Position numbers and translations under genes: made by a program
Shown here: one piece after another, positions 35,536 through 44,877 of the stretch
Layout of the letters: each line of letters starts with the position of its first letter
Position numbering within the stretch: the first letter of the stretch is position 1
NCBI RefSeq assembly: GCF_003344865.1
Contig: NZ_CP031165.1
Span: 1,555,910-1,619,909, forward strand
Length of the DNA: 64,000 nt
Direction: 5' to 3'
DNA from: Euzebya pacifica
GTDB lineage: Bacteria > Actinomycetota > Nitriliruptoria > Euzebyales > Euzebyaceae
Notes under the pieces: generated by a model
Databases searched by the model: none
What the model saw: the letters and a program-made list of their open reading frames with translations, nothing else
Told to the model about the DNA's origin: nothing

Positions 35536-36102
35536 TCATGTATTCGGCGGTCCCTGGACGCTGCGTAGTCCGAGGAGGGCCCCACGCAACCCTTCGTCAG
35601 CACGGTCGATCGCGGCATCCCAGCCGAACCATGCCACGTCCTGTGACTCCTCCGGCGGCGGGTCGGGATCGTCCGGGGCGGCCTGGACCAGGTAGCGCAG
35701 GTCCAGGTGGCGATGGCCCCGGCCACCGTCGTGGGCATCGACGTGGACCAGCGTCGGTCCGCCGGCTGGATGGTCGACCACGAGGCCGGTCTCCTCCGTG
35801 GCCTCACGGACGGCAGCGGCCGCGGGGTCCTCACCGGGGTCGACGTGGCCGCCGGGCTGCAGCCAGATCCCCAACCGCTTGTGCTTCAGCAGCACCACGC
35901 CACGCGCCGACAGCACGATGGCGGACCCGGTGACGTGTGTGGGATCGGCGTCGATGTCCAACGGCTGCGGCAGCGTTCGCAGGCCGTGGAGGACTTCCTC
36001 GATCGACCGTGCCTCGCGGTCGTCCACGGGGTCGAGGCCGCTGACGTCCGCGATCAGCCGGGCTCGCATGGCGTGCAGTCCCTCGGCTGTCCAGCCCTGC
36101 AC
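35536..36102 (-). CDS. Nudix hydrolase
   Basis: The 188-residue protein has a perfect Nudix box, GHVDPGEDPAAAAVREATEE followed by TGL, which binds Mg2+ for hydrolysis of nucleoside diphosphate-linked substrates. The strand before it, GIWLQPGG, is typical. About 65 residues precede the Nudix fold. Translation starts at a GTG one base after the malic enzyme stop (TGAGGTG), so it is translated from the malic enzyme message. The substrate is not evident. Confidence 0.93.
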   Translation of the reverse strand: MQGWTAEGLHAMRARLIADVSGLDPVDDREARSIEEVLHGLRTLPQPLDIDADPTHVTGSAIVLSARGVVLLKHKRLGIWLQPGGHVDPGEDPAAAAVREATEETGLVVDHPAGGPTLVHVDAHDGGRGHRHLDLRYLVQAAPDDPDPPPEESQDVAWFGWDAAIDRADEGLRGALLGLRSVQGPPNT

Positions 36103-36103
36103 C

Positions 36104-37522
36104 TCAGGCGTCCTCGACGGGTGCGGCCCCCGACCGGGTGGCGGCCTCGGCGACGGCGGCGGCCACGACGGGCACGACCCGCCGGTCCAGCGGAGAGGGG
36201 ATGATCATGTCGGGCCCTCGCTCGGCCGGGTCGACGATGCCGGCGATCGCGCGGGCGGCCGCCAGCTTCACCTCGTCGGTGACCGCCGAGGCCCGCACGT
36301 CCAGCAACCCACGGAACAGGCCGGGGAAGCACAGCACGTTGTTGATCTGGTTGGGGAAGTCGCTGCGCCCCGTGGCGACGACCGCCGCGTGCTGCCGGGC
36401 AACGGCAGGGTCGATCTCGGGGGTGGGGTTGGCCATGGCGAAGACGATCGCGTCGTCGGCCATCGTGGCGACGTCGGCCACCGAGAGGGTGTTGCCGGCC
36501 GACAGCCCGATGAAGACGTCGGCGCCGTCGAGGGCCACGGCCTTGCCACCGCGCAGGTCGCGAGGATTGGTCTGCTTGCCGAAGCGGCGGAAGATCGGGT
36601 CGCGGGCGTCCTTGCGGCGAGCGGTCACGATGCCGTCCCGATCGACGCCCACCACGTCGCTGACGCCAGCGGCCATCAGCAGGTTGGCGACCGCGATCCC
36701 GGCTGCGCCGATGCCCTGGACGACGACCCGCAGGTCCGGGCCGAGCGTCTTGCCGACGACCTCGACGGCGTTGATCAGGGCGGCCAGCACCACGACTGCG
36801 GTGCCGTGCTGGTCGTCGTGGAAGACCGGGATGTCCAGCCGCTGCCGCAGCTTGCCCTCGACCTCGAAGCACCGGGGGGCAGAGATGTCCTCCAGGTTGA
36901 TACCGGCGAAGCCCGTCGACATCGCCACGATCATGTCGACCAGCCGGTCGGGATCGCGCTCGTCGAGGCAGATGGGGTAGGCATCCACCCCCGCGAAGTC
37001 CCGCATGAGGATGGCCTTGCCCTCCATGACGGGCATGGCGGCCAGCGGTCCGATGTCGCCCAGCCCCAGCACCGCCGACCCGTCGCTGACCACCGCGACG
37101 GCGTTGCGCTTGATGGTCAGGTCGTAGGCCTTCGCCGGCTCCTCGAAGATGTCCATGCAGGGGCGCGCGACGCCCGGTGTGTAGACCAAGGCCAGGTCGG
37201 TCAGGTCGTTGACCGCCGAGGTGGAGGAGATCCGCAGCTTGCCGCCGTCGTGGCGGGCGAGCACCACGTCGACGTGGTCGACGACGGCGATGCCCGGGAG
37301 TTCGCCGATCGCCGCGACGATCGCGGCGGCGTGCTCGACGGACCCGGCCCGGAAGGTCACCAGGTCGGTGTCGGCGGCCGTCGGGTCGCCGGCCAGCGCG
37401 TCCACGACCAGGCCGTCGTGGTCGTCGATGCAGGCGCGGACGACGTCCAGCCCGTCGGCGGCGCCGGTGAGGCGGACCTCGTGGGTGTGGCTGACGGAGG
37501 GCGGGGGGAACGAGGCAGTCAC
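36104..37522 (-). CDS. Malic enzyme with an N-terminal ACT-like domain
   Basis: The 472-residue enzyme oxidatively decarboxylates malate to pyruvate with NAD(P)+. The first ~85 residues (HTHEVRLTGAADGLDVVRACID to IAVVDHVDVV) resemble an ACT regulatory fold. The malic enzyme body follows: LALVYTPGVARPC, the catalytic Lys region KAYDLTIKRNAVAVVSDGSAVLG-type, PVFHDDQHGTA, the Rossmann GIGAAGIAVANLL and FAMANPTPEI. The GTG start follows a TAGGCT box by nine bases, consistent with a leaderless message. It lies 26 bases after the DtxR-family gene and is coupled to the Nudix gene. It feeds the same pyruvate pool as PFOR and PPDK. Confidence 0.94.
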   Translation of the reverse strand: MTASFPPPSVSHTHEVRLTGAADGLDVVRACIDDHDGLVVDALAGDPTAADTDLVTFRAGSVEHAAAIVAAIGELPGIAVVDHVDVVLARHDGGKLRISSTSAVNDLTDLALVYTPGVARPCMDIFEEPAKAYDLTIKRNAVAVVSDGSAVLGLGDIGPLAAMPVMEGKAILMRDFAGVDAYPICLDERDPDRLVDMIVAMSTGFAGINLEDISAPRCFEVEGKLRQRLDIPVFHDDQHGTAVVVLAALINAVEVVGKTLGPDLRVVVQGIGAAGIAVANLLMAAGVSDVVGVDRDGIVTARRKDARDPIFRRFGKQTNPRDLRGGKAVALDGADVFIGLSAGNTLSVADVATMADDAIVFAMANPTPEIDPAVARQHAAVVATGRSDFPNQINNVLCFPGLFRGLLDVRASAVTDEVKLAAARAIAGIVDPAERGPDMIIPSPLDRRVVPVVAAAVAEAATRSGAAPVEDA

Positions 37523-37531
37523 GACCGCGGC

Positions 37532-37537
37532 AGCCTA
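37532..37537 (-). promoter_or_regulatory. -10 box for leaderless malic enzyme
   Basis: TAGGCT on the minus strand ends nine bases before GTG 37522, in the short gap after the regulator gene. Confidence 0.45.
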
Positions 37538-37548
37538 CCGGTGGACGT

Positions 37549-38214
37549 TCAGGATGCCGCGTTGATCCACACGAGCGAGGCGGCGTCGGGGGACAGCACG
37601 ACCTCCTCGGAATCCACGGTGAGCACGATGTCGCCGCCACGGGCGCTCAGCGCCGCGTCGGTGCCCGGCGCGATGCCCGCGGCGTGCAGTCGCCGCATGA
37701 CGTCGACGTCAGCCTGCAGCTTCTCGCTGATCCGTTCGACGGTGCCGTGCATCGTTCCTGCGGCGGCTTCGCGGGCGGTGATCAGGTTGGTCCACGACTG
37801 TGTGTCGTCACCGGTCGGGATCGGGTTGCCGAACGGCGATGTCGTGGGGTCGCCGAGGACCTCGATCAGCCGTGCCTCGACCATGTCGGAGATCACGTGT
37901 TCCCAACGGCAGGCCTCGTTGTGGGCCTGCTCCCAGTCCAGCCCGATGACGTCGGTCAGCAACCGTTCGGCAAGGCGATGCTTGCGCATCACGCTTGCAG
38001 CCAGGTGGCGGCCGTCCTCGGTGAGGCTGACCCGCCGCTTCTCGTCCAGCTGCAGCAGCCCGTCGTCGATGAGCCGGTTCACGGTCTCGCTGACCGCGGG
38101 CGCGGACACGCCGAGGCGTTCCACGAGGCGGGCGCGCAGCGCAGGGACCCCCTCTTCCTCCAGCTCCCACACGGTGCGGAGGTACATCTCGGTTGCGTCG
38201 ATCAGCGGCGTCAC
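37549..38214 (-). CDS. DtxR-family metal-dependent transcriptional regulator
   Basis: The 221-residue protein has the DtxR/IdeR/MntR layout. An N-terminal winged helix (MYLRTVWELEEEGVPALRARLVERLGVSAPAVSETVNRL) is followed by the dimerisation and metal domain with H and E ligands (MRKHRLAERLLTDVIGLDWEQAHNEACRWEHVIS) and a C-terminal SH3-like domain (about 155-221). It would repress metal uptake or oxidative-stress genes when Fe2+ or Mn2+ is bound. A GGAGG precedes the GTG start. No typical IdeR box is obvious in its upstream region. It is the first gene of the malic enzyme group. Confidence 0.93.
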   Translation of the reverse strand: MTPLIDATEMYLRTVWELEEEGVPALRARLVERLGVSAPAVSETVNRLIDDGLLQLDEKRRVSLTEDGRHLAASVMRKHRLAERLLTDVIGLDWEQAHNEACRWEHVISDMVEARLIEVLGDPTTSPFGNPIPTGDDTQSWTNLITAREAAAGTMHGTVERISEKLQADVDVMRRLHAAGIAPGTDAALSARGGDIVLTVDSEEVVLSPDAASLVWINAAS

Positions 38215-38333
38215 GTCAAGTCCTCCTCCATCTGGCTGCCGATCCTACCCGGCCGGTGCGACAACGGGAGACCGACCTGCACGTCGTCCGACCTCGACCG
38301 AGGGCCATGACGTAGGTTCACCGGCACCGATCC

Positions 38334-38885
38334 ATGACCCACCTCATCGCCGTGCACCTGGACCTCCGCGATGTCCAGAGTGCCCGGGTCTGGGGCTGGA
38401 TCAGGGCGTTGGGGCTGCAGGCGGAGATCGAGGCACGACCGTTCAGCCTCGACGTCGCCGAGCCGTGGGACTGCGAGGCGCCGACGTTCGGGCTCGAGCT
38501 GCTGATGCTGATGGAGCAGGCCCGGGATCACGGTCCCGAGGCGGTCGCGCGGCTGATCGACACGGCCTACGAGCGGATCGGGGTCGACGCGGAGTCTGCG
38601 CACGCGGAGCTGGCCATGTGGTTGCAGGTCGGGGCGGCCGCCGGGCTGCCGCTGGCGGAGTACGACGAGGAGATGGAGCGGCTGAAGGCCGAGGTCGGCT
38701 ACTGGATGGCGGAGGCCCGAGAGGAGCACGGGATCCTCAGGCCACCAACGCTGGTGTTCGACGACGGAACGACCGCCTACGTCCAGCTCGACGCGCCCGT
38801 CGAGGACCCCGAGGACGCCCAGCGCTTCCTCGCCCTGGTCCTCGAGCGGCTGGCGACGATCGACGGGGCGGACAGGGGCGCGTAG
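38334..38885 (+). CDS. DsbA-fold-like protein lacking active-site cysteines
   Basis: The 183-residue protein resembles the DsbA/mycothiol-dependent oxidoreductase fold: an N-terminal strand (IAVHLDLRDVQSARVWGWIRALG), the strand EIEARPFSL, a helical insert (LELLMLMEQARDHG, LIDTAYERIG) and a C-terminal part PPTLVFDDGTTAYVQLD in the position of the cis-Pro loop. The Cys of the usual CPWA motif is absent, so redox activity is unlikely. This resemblance is from pattern only. It lies 24 bases upstream of prfB on the same strand, but prfB has its own -10 box. Confidence 0.5.
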   Translation: MTHLIAVHLDLRDVQSARVWGWIRALGLQAEIEARPFSLDVAEPWDCEAPTFGLELLMLMEQARDHGPEAVARLIDTAYERIGVDAESAHAELAMWLQVGAAAGLPLAEYDEEMERLKAEVGYWMAEAREEHGILRPPTLVFDDGTTAYVQLDAPVEDPEDAQRFLALVLERLATIDGADRGA

Positions 38886-38895
38886 CGTCGCGCGA

Positions 38896-38901
38896 TAGCC
38901 T
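38896..38901 (+). promoter_or_regulatory. -10 box for leaderless prfB
   Basis: TAGCCT ends eight bases before the prfB ATG at 38910, in the 24-base gap after the preceding gene. Confidence 0.5.
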
Positions 38902-38909
38902 GCACGGAC

Positions 38910-40030
<1,121 letters not shown>

Positions 40031-40044
<14 letters not shown>

Positions 40045-40624
40045 CCGGTCCCCGAACCGGTCGATGCAGGTCGTCGGCGCCCCCCGCCGCAGCCTCTTCG
40101 ACGCGGTCCGGCCCGCTGACGTGCAGGCGGCCGGGGACCGGATCAGGGGGCCGGGTGGTGTGGCGCTCGCGGCGCTGCGCCATGCCGGCGTCACCGGCGG
40201 CGAGCTGACCCCGGCCGACGCCGTCGTCCTCGGCGGCCGGGCGTTCGGGACCCTGCGCGAGGGGTGGATGGGGGCGGGGGAGGACGACGCCCTTGCGCTC
40301 GGCTACGGGGTGGCCGCCATCCGCAGCCGGCGGACCGCAGGCGGACGCACCTGGGTGCTGCTGCGAACCGCCGCGTTCACGCAGGGGGCCACGATGGAGG
40401 CTGCCGCGATGCTGCCCGGGCTCGACCCGGTGCGCCTGTGCCCCGTCGTGGTCGGCCCCCGCAGCGATGCGGGACGGATCGTCGGCCTGCTGCGCGCGAT
40501 GGGGTTGTCGGTCCATCAGGCGGACAACGACGACGCGTGGTCGGTCCTCTCGGCCCTGGATCACGCCGTCCGTGATGCCGAGGACGGGGCGAGCGTTGTC
40601 GTGGCCACGCGGGAGGACCGGTGA
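40031..40624 (+). CDS. Degenerate transketolase N-terminal-like protein
   Basis: The 197-residue protein resembles a shortened N-terminal (TPP-binding) half of transketolase. ALRHAGVTGGELTPADAVV aligns with the 'hrAGsGHPGGslSaaDil' region, EDDALALGYGVAAIRSRR with the 'GqGlsvAvGmAla' region and TWVLLRTAAFTQGATMEAAAM with the 'vlLGDGElqEGqvWEAam' region. In the last, the essential GDGE has become RTAA, and the HPG is lost too. Cofactor binding is therefore unlikely. A GGGGGAG lies just before two ATGs (40031, 40034) that overlap the prfB end. Its stop overlaps the next gene (ATGA). The family call is inferred by eye. Confidence 0.55.
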
Positions 40625-41394
40625 CCAACGAGGTCGTGGCGTCGCTGGCGCAGTCGTTCGGGGAGGTCCTGGTACGGCTGGCAGGGGAACGGCCGGGGTT
40701 GCTGGTCGTCTCGGGACCCGACACGTCGCTGGTCAGCTGGTTCACCCAGATCTGGCCCGAGCGGCTGGTGACCGTGGCCCCCGCGGCATCGCGGCTGTCG
40801 GTCGGCCAGGGCATCCGGCGCGGGGGCGGGGAAGCCATCGTCGTGCTCGACGAAACGGTCAGCGTGCTGCCGTCGGGCCTGACCGCGCCGATGGTGTTGC
40901 TGAGCGCCGACCCGATGCACCTGGGGGCTGCCCATCGCGCCGGGACGACGGTCTGCCAGCCCGGCTGGGAGCTGGACCTGCCCGCCCTGCTCATCGGGGC
41001 GTTGGGCGCCGACGAACCCGTCGTGCTGCACCTGCCGGAGCCGCTGGCGGGCCTGCCCGAGCAGCCCGACCCCGAACGCACCTCCTTCGGCGACCCGCGG
41101 GTCCTGCACCGTGGCCGTCGCGGGCTGGTCATCGGTGCCGGCCCCACCGCGCCCGTTGCGGCGTGGGTGGCCCGGCGCCTGGCCGGGCAGCAGGTCGACG
41201 TCCTGGCGCTGGACAGCCACACGATGGGTGCCGACAGCGGCGTGGACACCGAGCTCCTCGTCGACCACCTGCTGGTCGGCCCGATCGACGCGCCGCGCGC
41301 CGGTGCCCTCGACGCGGTGCGTGTTGACCCGTCCGACCTGCACGGCCTCGTCAACGCCGTCCGCAGGGCGCTCCCGGGAATGGCGCGGAGCTGA
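40621..41394 (+). CDS. Degenerate transketolase C-terminal-like protein
   Basis: The 257-residue protein looks like the C-terminal half of a split transketolase: FGEVLVRLAGERPGLLVVSG, PERLVTVAPAASRLSVGQGI, a middle part ending CQPGWELDLPALLIGALGADEPVVLHLP, and a C-terminal domain HRGRRGLVIGAGPTAPVAAWVARRL. In active enzymes the second segment reads 'PeRfinvGiAEqnmvgvAaGl'; here the Glu that activates the cofactor is replaced (APAAS). It starts at a GTG overlapping the preceding stop by four bases, so the two halves are coupled. Both halves being degenerate argues for a non-catalytic or new role rather than recent decay, as the frames are intact. Confidence 0.6.
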   Translation: MTNEVVASLAQSFGEVLVRLAGERPGLLVVSGPDTSLVSWFTQIWPERLVTVAPAASRLSVGQGIRRGGGEAIVVLDETVSVLPSGLTAPMVLLSADPMHLGAAHRAGTTVCQPGWELDLPALLIGALGADEPVVLHLPEPLAGLPEQPDPERTSFGDPRVLHRGRRGLVIGAGPTAPVAAWVARRLAGQQVDVLALDSHTMGADSGVDTELLVDHLLVGPIDAPRAGALDAVRVDPSDLHGLVNAVRRALPGMARS

Positions 41395-41426
41395 ACCGAC
41401 CGCGACGCCGGAACGCCGCCCTGTCC

Positions 41427-41432
41427 TAGGCT
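41427..41432 (+). promoter_or_regulatory. -10 box for the leaderless AAA-ATPase gene
   Basis: TAGGCT ends eight bases before ATG 41441, so the downstream genes may also have their own promoter. Confidence 0.5.
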
Positions 41433-41440
41433 TGCCCGCA

Positions 41441-42094
41441 ATGAGGGATGATCCGTACCTTCGCCTCGGGCTGCATCGCAATCCGTTCGTCGCCGAGGAC
41501 TCCCCGGGGGTCGACGAGGCCGTGCGGCTGGATGTCGGTGTGCCCGACCCACCCCCCACGGGCGTCATCGAGCTCGTCGGGTGCAAGGGAGCCGGCAAGA
41601 CGACCCACCTGATGGCGTGGCTGCGGGACCGTCCGGGACCCTACCGCCACGTCGACCCCGGGCTCGACCGGTTCGGGCGGTTCCCCATGCCCGAGGTCGG
41701 CGGGACCGTCGCCTGGGACGAGGTGGACCGGGTCCCCCCGCAGCTGCTGCGGCTCGCGGTCACGCGGGCACGTCGGCGTGGGGCACTCGTGCTGCTCGGC
41801 ACCCATCGCCGGACGGGGCTCGCCGACCACAGCCACGTCCTGCCCGGACCGACGGCGACGACGGTCCGGGCCTTCGCCGTCCGCCGGATCGAGGCAGTCC
41901 TGGTGGACGGGACCACCGACCGGCTGGACCTGCCCGACGCCCTCGCCGCGGACATCGCTCGCCGTGCGGACGGGTGCTGGTGGACCGTGGGTACCGAGCT
42001 GCACCGCTGGGCCGCCGCGCGAGCCGATGCCGCCTCCCCCGCGGCAGATGCCGCCTCCCCCGCGGCGCCGATGCAGGTCTGGAGCGGCTCGTGA
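41441..42094 (+). CDS. ExeA-like AAA ATPase
   Basis: The 217-residue protein opens with YLRLGLHRNPF, which resembles the start of ExeA/TniB-type ATPases, followed by Walker A (GCKGAGKTTHL, about residues 47-57), a likely Walker B (GTVAWDEVDRVP) and a sensor-like LVLLGTHRRTG. It lacks a recognisable peptidoglycan- or DNA-binding domain. A 14-residue Ala/Ser/Pro/Asp tail made of a duplicated unit ends the protein. It starts 8 bases after a TAGGCT box and its stop overlaps the next gene by four bases (GTGA). The partner of the ATPase is unknown. Confidence 0.6.
   Translation: MRDDPYLRLGLHRNPFVAEDSPGVDEAVRLDVGVPDPPPTGVIELVGCKGAGKTTHLMAWLRDRPGPYRHVDPGLDRFGRFPMPEVGGTVAWDEVDRVPPQLLRLAVTRARRRGALVLLGTHRRTGLADHSHVLPGPTATTVRAFAVRRIEAVLVDGTTDRLDLPDALAADIARRADGCWWTVGTELHRWAAARADAASPAADAASPAAPMQVWSGS
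42026..42067 (+). repeat. Duplicated 21-bp unit inside the ATPase gene
   Basis: Two tandem 21-bp units (42026-42046 and 42047-42067) differ at the last base only and encode DAASPAA twice. They lengthen the C-terminal tail without breaking the frame. Confidence 0.9.
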
Positions 42095-42723
42095 CTCCCG
42101 AGCTGCCGCACACCCTCGCCTCCCGCGGTGACACCGGCCGGCTGACCGCCGTCCCGCTGGTGATCGCCGTGTTCCTCGGCGTGCTCGGCCTGGTCTTCCT
42201 CGCCGTCCCGACCTCCGGCACACGGGCCACCGGTGTGGTCCTGCTGGCCATCACCGCCTTCCTCCTGTGGATCTGGCGACGCAACAAGCGCATCACCGAC
42301 CGGCTCGAGCCAGGGGTCGTCGACGTGCCCTCCACGGTCTTCTTCCTGGGCAGCCGGGTGCCCGTGCGGTTTCGACGGCTGGTCAAGCAGGGGACGACCG
42401 ACACCAGCGACATCACCGCGAGGCTGGTGCTGCGGGAGTGGGTCCGGTACCGGCAGGGAACCGACACCCGCACCGCCACCGAGGAGGTCCAGTCCATCCC
42501 CGTGGAGGTGGCCCGAGCGTGGGACGGCCGGCACGTCATCGGCGAGATGCTCCTGGAGATCCCCTCCTTCCCACCCAGCTTCGAGGCCAGCGACAACAAG
42601 GTGACCTGGGAGCTGCACGTCGACATGACCTTCACCGACGGCTTCACCGAGGACTCCGTCGTCCCGCTGTGGATCGTCCCCGCGGCACAGCGCAGCGACC
42701 TCGACCGGCTGGGGCTGTCGTGA
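42091..42723 (+). CDS. Membrane protein with a beta-rich (possibly arrestin-like) domain
   Basis: The 210-residue protein has two hydrophobic helices (VPLVIAVFLGVLGLVFLAVP and TGVVLLAITAFLLWIW), a basic RRNKR stretch and then a beta-rich domain of about 140 residues: STVFFLGSRVPVRFRRLVKQG, ITARLVLREWVRYRQ, VEVARAWDGRHVIGEMLLEIP and VTWELHVDMTF, ending VPLWIVP. The ending and strand pattern resemble arrestin/Spo0M domains, but this is tentative. Translation begins at GTG overlapping the ATPase stop by four bases. The next gene has a similar domain without an anchor, so they may pair. Confidence 0.5.
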   Translation: MTPELPHTLASRGDTGRLTAVPLVIAVFLGVLGLVFLAVPTSGTRATGVVLLAITAFLLWIWRRNKRITDRLEPGVVDVPSTVFFLGSRVPVRFRRLVKQGTTDTSDITARLVLREWVRYRQGTDTRTATEEVQSIPVEVARAWDGRHVIGEMLLEIPSFPPSFEASDNKVTWELHVDMTFTDGFTEDSVVPLWIVPAAQRSDLDRLGLS

Positions 42724-43082
42724 TCGTCCTGGAGACCGACCGTCGCGTCGCCGTCGTCGGTGACGTCGTCCGTGCCCGGGCCAGCTGGCAGCACGACAAG
42801 GCACCGAAGGAGGTCCGGGTCGAGCTGCGCTGGTACACCGAGGGTCGCGGAACCCGCAACCGGGGGGTCGTCGACCGCGTGGTGCACACCGCCGACGCCG
42901 GGCCCATCCCACCCGTCTTCGAAGCGGTGCTCACCGTTCCCCGGGAGGGACCGGTCACCTACGACGGTTCCATGATCCGCATCCGATGGGAGGTCCACGC
43001 CACCGTCGACGTGGCATGGGCACGCGACCCCGATCAGTCGGTTCCCCTCGTCGTCCGACCCGGGGTGGCCGAGGATGGCTGA
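42720..43082 (+). CDS. Small beta-rich protein, possible partner of the preceding gene
   Basis: The 120-residue protein starts at GTG with a four-base overlap (GTGA) with the preceding gene. It is nearly all predicted strand: IVLETDRRVAVVGDVVRARASW, KEVRVELRWYTEG, VFEAVLTVPREGPVTYDG and MIRIRWEVHATVDVAWARD, ending VPLVVRPG. This matches the terminal pattern of its neighbour and may be a second arrestin-like lobe. There is no signal or membrane helix. Its 3' end overlaps the DUF2071 gene by eight bases. The function is unknown. Confidence 0.5.
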   Translation: MIVLETDRRVAVVGDVVRARASWQHDKAPKEVRVELRWYTEGRGTRNRGVVDRVVHTADAGPIPPVFEAVLTVPREGPVTYDGSMIRIRWEVHATVDVAWARDPDQSVPLVVRPGVAEDG

Positions 43083-43818
43083 GCACGACTACCCCGACGG
43101 CTCTCCACACGTGATCGGTCGGGCTGCCGCCACCCAGGTGTGGCGCGACGTGACCATGCTGCACTGGCGGATCGAGCCTGCCCGGCTGCAGGCGCTCCTG
43201 CCCGACGGGCTCGAGCCCGACCTGTTCGACGGATCGGCCTGGGCGTCCCTGGTGCCCTTCGAGATGGTCGACCTGACCCTCCCCCCGCTGCCGGCGATCC
43301 CGCGCCTGACCACGTTCCCCGAGACCAACGTCCGCACCTACGTCCGTGGCGGGCGGGGCCCGGCGGTGTGGTTCCACTCCCTCGACGTCACCCGGGCCTG
43401 GATGCCGCCCGCCGCCCGGACGCTCTTCGGCGTGCCCTACACCTGGTCGCGCATGCGGATCCTGCGGCGAGGGCCGGCAGGGGAGGGGCAGGAGCTGCGG
43501 TACTGGTGCCGACGTCGCTGGCCCCAACCCGTCGGCGCCACGAGCCTGGTGGGCGTCCGCGTCGGCCCACCGGCCGCGCCCGACGACCTCGACCGGTTCC
43601 TCGTCAACCGCTGGGCGGCGTACAGCGTGGTCAGGGGCGTGCTGCACCATGCGCCGGTCGTCCACGATCCCTGGCCGCTGCACGAGGCGTCGACGACGGT
43701 CGTGCACGACGAGCTCGGTGCCGCAGCCGGGTTGCCGCTCGGGGACGTCGAGCGGGTCCGGTTCGCCCCCTCCGCGACGGCGGTGGTGTTCGACTGGGCA
43801 CGCCCCCTCCCGGATTGA
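43075..43818 (+). CDS. YqjF/DUF2071 family protein
   Basis: The 247-residue protein belongs to the DUF2071 (YqjF) family, whose fold resembles acetoacetate decarboxylase. Typical segments are VTMLHWRIEPARLQALLPDGLEPDLFDGSAWASLVPFEM, ETNVRTYVRG, VWFHSLDVTRAW, and RFLVNRWAAYSV near the C terminus. No catalytic Lys of decarboxylases is evident. It overlaps the preceding gene by eight bases and ends the run that starts at prfB. The promoter of the paa operon follows at once. Confidence 0.88.
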   Translation: MAEHDYPDGSPHVIGRAAATQVWRDVTMLHWRIEPARLQALLPDGLEPDLFDGSAWASLVPFEMVDLTLPPLPAIPRLTTFPETNVRTYVRGGRGPAVWFHSLDVTRAWMPPAARTLFGVPYTWSRMRILRRGPAGEGQELRYWCRRRWPQPVGATSLVGVRVGPPAAPDDLDRFLVNRWAAYSVVRGVLHHAPVVHDPWPLHEASTTVVHDELGAAAGLPLGDVERVRFAPSATAVVFDWARPLPD

Positions 43819-43860
43819 CGTGTTACAGGAAACGGCAAATGGTCTATGATCGTGTAACAC
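43815..43860 (+). promoter_or_regulatory. Promoter and paired operator-like sites of the paa operon
   Basis: TATGAT (43845-43850) is a good -10 box with TTACAG (43823-43828) sixteen bases upstream. Two similar sites flank it: CGTGTTACAGG at 43819 and CGTGTAACACG at 43851, the latter a perfect odd palindrome. Their inner parts make a 7-bp inverted repeat, GTGTTAC-N27-GTAACAC. A repressor that senses a phenylacetate-derived CoA ester is a likely reader, but no regulator gene is adjacent. Confidence 0.6.
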
Positions 43861-43914
43861 GACGATCGCCTGCCCGGACGTCGTCTCGCCGAACACCCGT
43901 GGAGGGCCGAGCAC

Positions 43915-44877
43915 ATGACCACGCTGGACACCGACCTCGAGCAACGAACCGCCGCGTTCGTGGAGCACGTCCAGGCGGGCGGCACCGTCGAGGCCGACGA
44001 CTGGATGCCCGACGAGTACCGCCAGATGGCCATCAAGTTCATCGAGATGCACGCCAACTCCGAGCTGATGGGGGCGCTGCCGGAACGCGAGTGGATCTCC
44101 CGCGCCCCCACGCTGCGGCGGAAGATGTCGCTGACCGCCAAGGTCCAGGACGAGGTCGGCCACGGCCACCTCATCTACCGGGTTGCCGAGGACCTCGGAA
44201 AGCCCCGCCCCGAGATGTTGTCGGACCTGCTCAACAAGCGGACCAAGTTCCACAACGTCTTCCACTACCCGACCATGTCGTGGGGTGACGTCGCCGTGAT
44301 CGGCTGCCTCGTCGACGGTGCGGCGATCATCACGCAGACCGCGCTGCTGACCACGTCGTTGGCCCCCTACCGGCGGGTCATGAAGCGTGTCTGTGCCGAG
44401 GAGTCCTTCCACCAGCGCCACGGCGAGGACCTGCTGCTCGAGCTCGGTGGCGGCACGGAGGCCCAGCGCGAGATGCTGCAGGACGCCGTCAACCGCTGGT
44501 GGGTGCCCGTCATGCACTTCTTCGGTCCCAAGACCCCGGCCGAGAAGGACCGGCTGCTGTACTGGCGGATCAAGACCGAGACCAACGAGGAGCTGCGGCA
44601 GCGGTTCTTCGACCGCTACGTCCCCAAGCTGTGGGACCTCGGCATCTCCATCCCCGACCCGGCGCTGTCCTACGACCCCGACGCCGACCACTGGACGTGG
44701 ACCGAGCCGTCATGGGACGAGCTGCGGACCATCGCCAAGGGCAACGGGCCGATGACCGACACCCGCCTGTCGTGGCGTATCTGGATGACCGACGCCAACT
44801 CGTGGGCGCGTGAGCTGATGGGCGAGCCACGCCTGGACACCGCCGACTCGCCGGCGCTGCAGGGGGCGGGTGCCTGA
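43915..44877 (+). CDS. paaA: Phenylacetyl-CoA 1,2-epoxidase subunit PaaA
   Basis: PaaA is the catalytic di-iron subunit that epoxidises the ring of phenylacetyl-CoA with O2. The 320-residue length is normal. The di-iron ligands lie in EWISRAPTLRRKMSLTAKVQ followed by DEVGHGHLIYRVAED, and in RVCAEESFHQRHGEDLL. A GGAGG lies about eight bases before the ATG. It is the first gene of a tightly coupled paaABCD operon (TGATG with paaB), behind a strong promoter and operator-like repeats. Confidence 0.97.
   Translation: MTTLDTDLEQRTAAFVEHVQAGGTVEADDWMPDEYRQMAIKFIEMHANSELMGALPEREWISRAPTLRRKMSLTAKVQDEVGHGHLIYRVAEDLGKPRPEMLSDLLNKRTKFHNVFHYPTMSWGDVAVIGCLVDGAAIITQTALLTTSLAPYRRVMKRVCAEESFHQRHGEDLLLELGGGTEAQREMLQDAVNRWWVPVMHFFGPKTPAEKDRLLYWRIKTETNEELRQRFFDRYVPKLWDLGISIPDPALSYDPDADHWTWTEPSWDELRTIAKGNGPMTDTRLSWRIWMTDANSWARELMGEPRLDTADSPALQGAGA

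Noticed and set aside
37549-38333. IdeR/MntR box upstream of the DtxR-family gene
   Set aside because: No sequence resembling the 19-bp palindromic iron box was found in 38215-38333.
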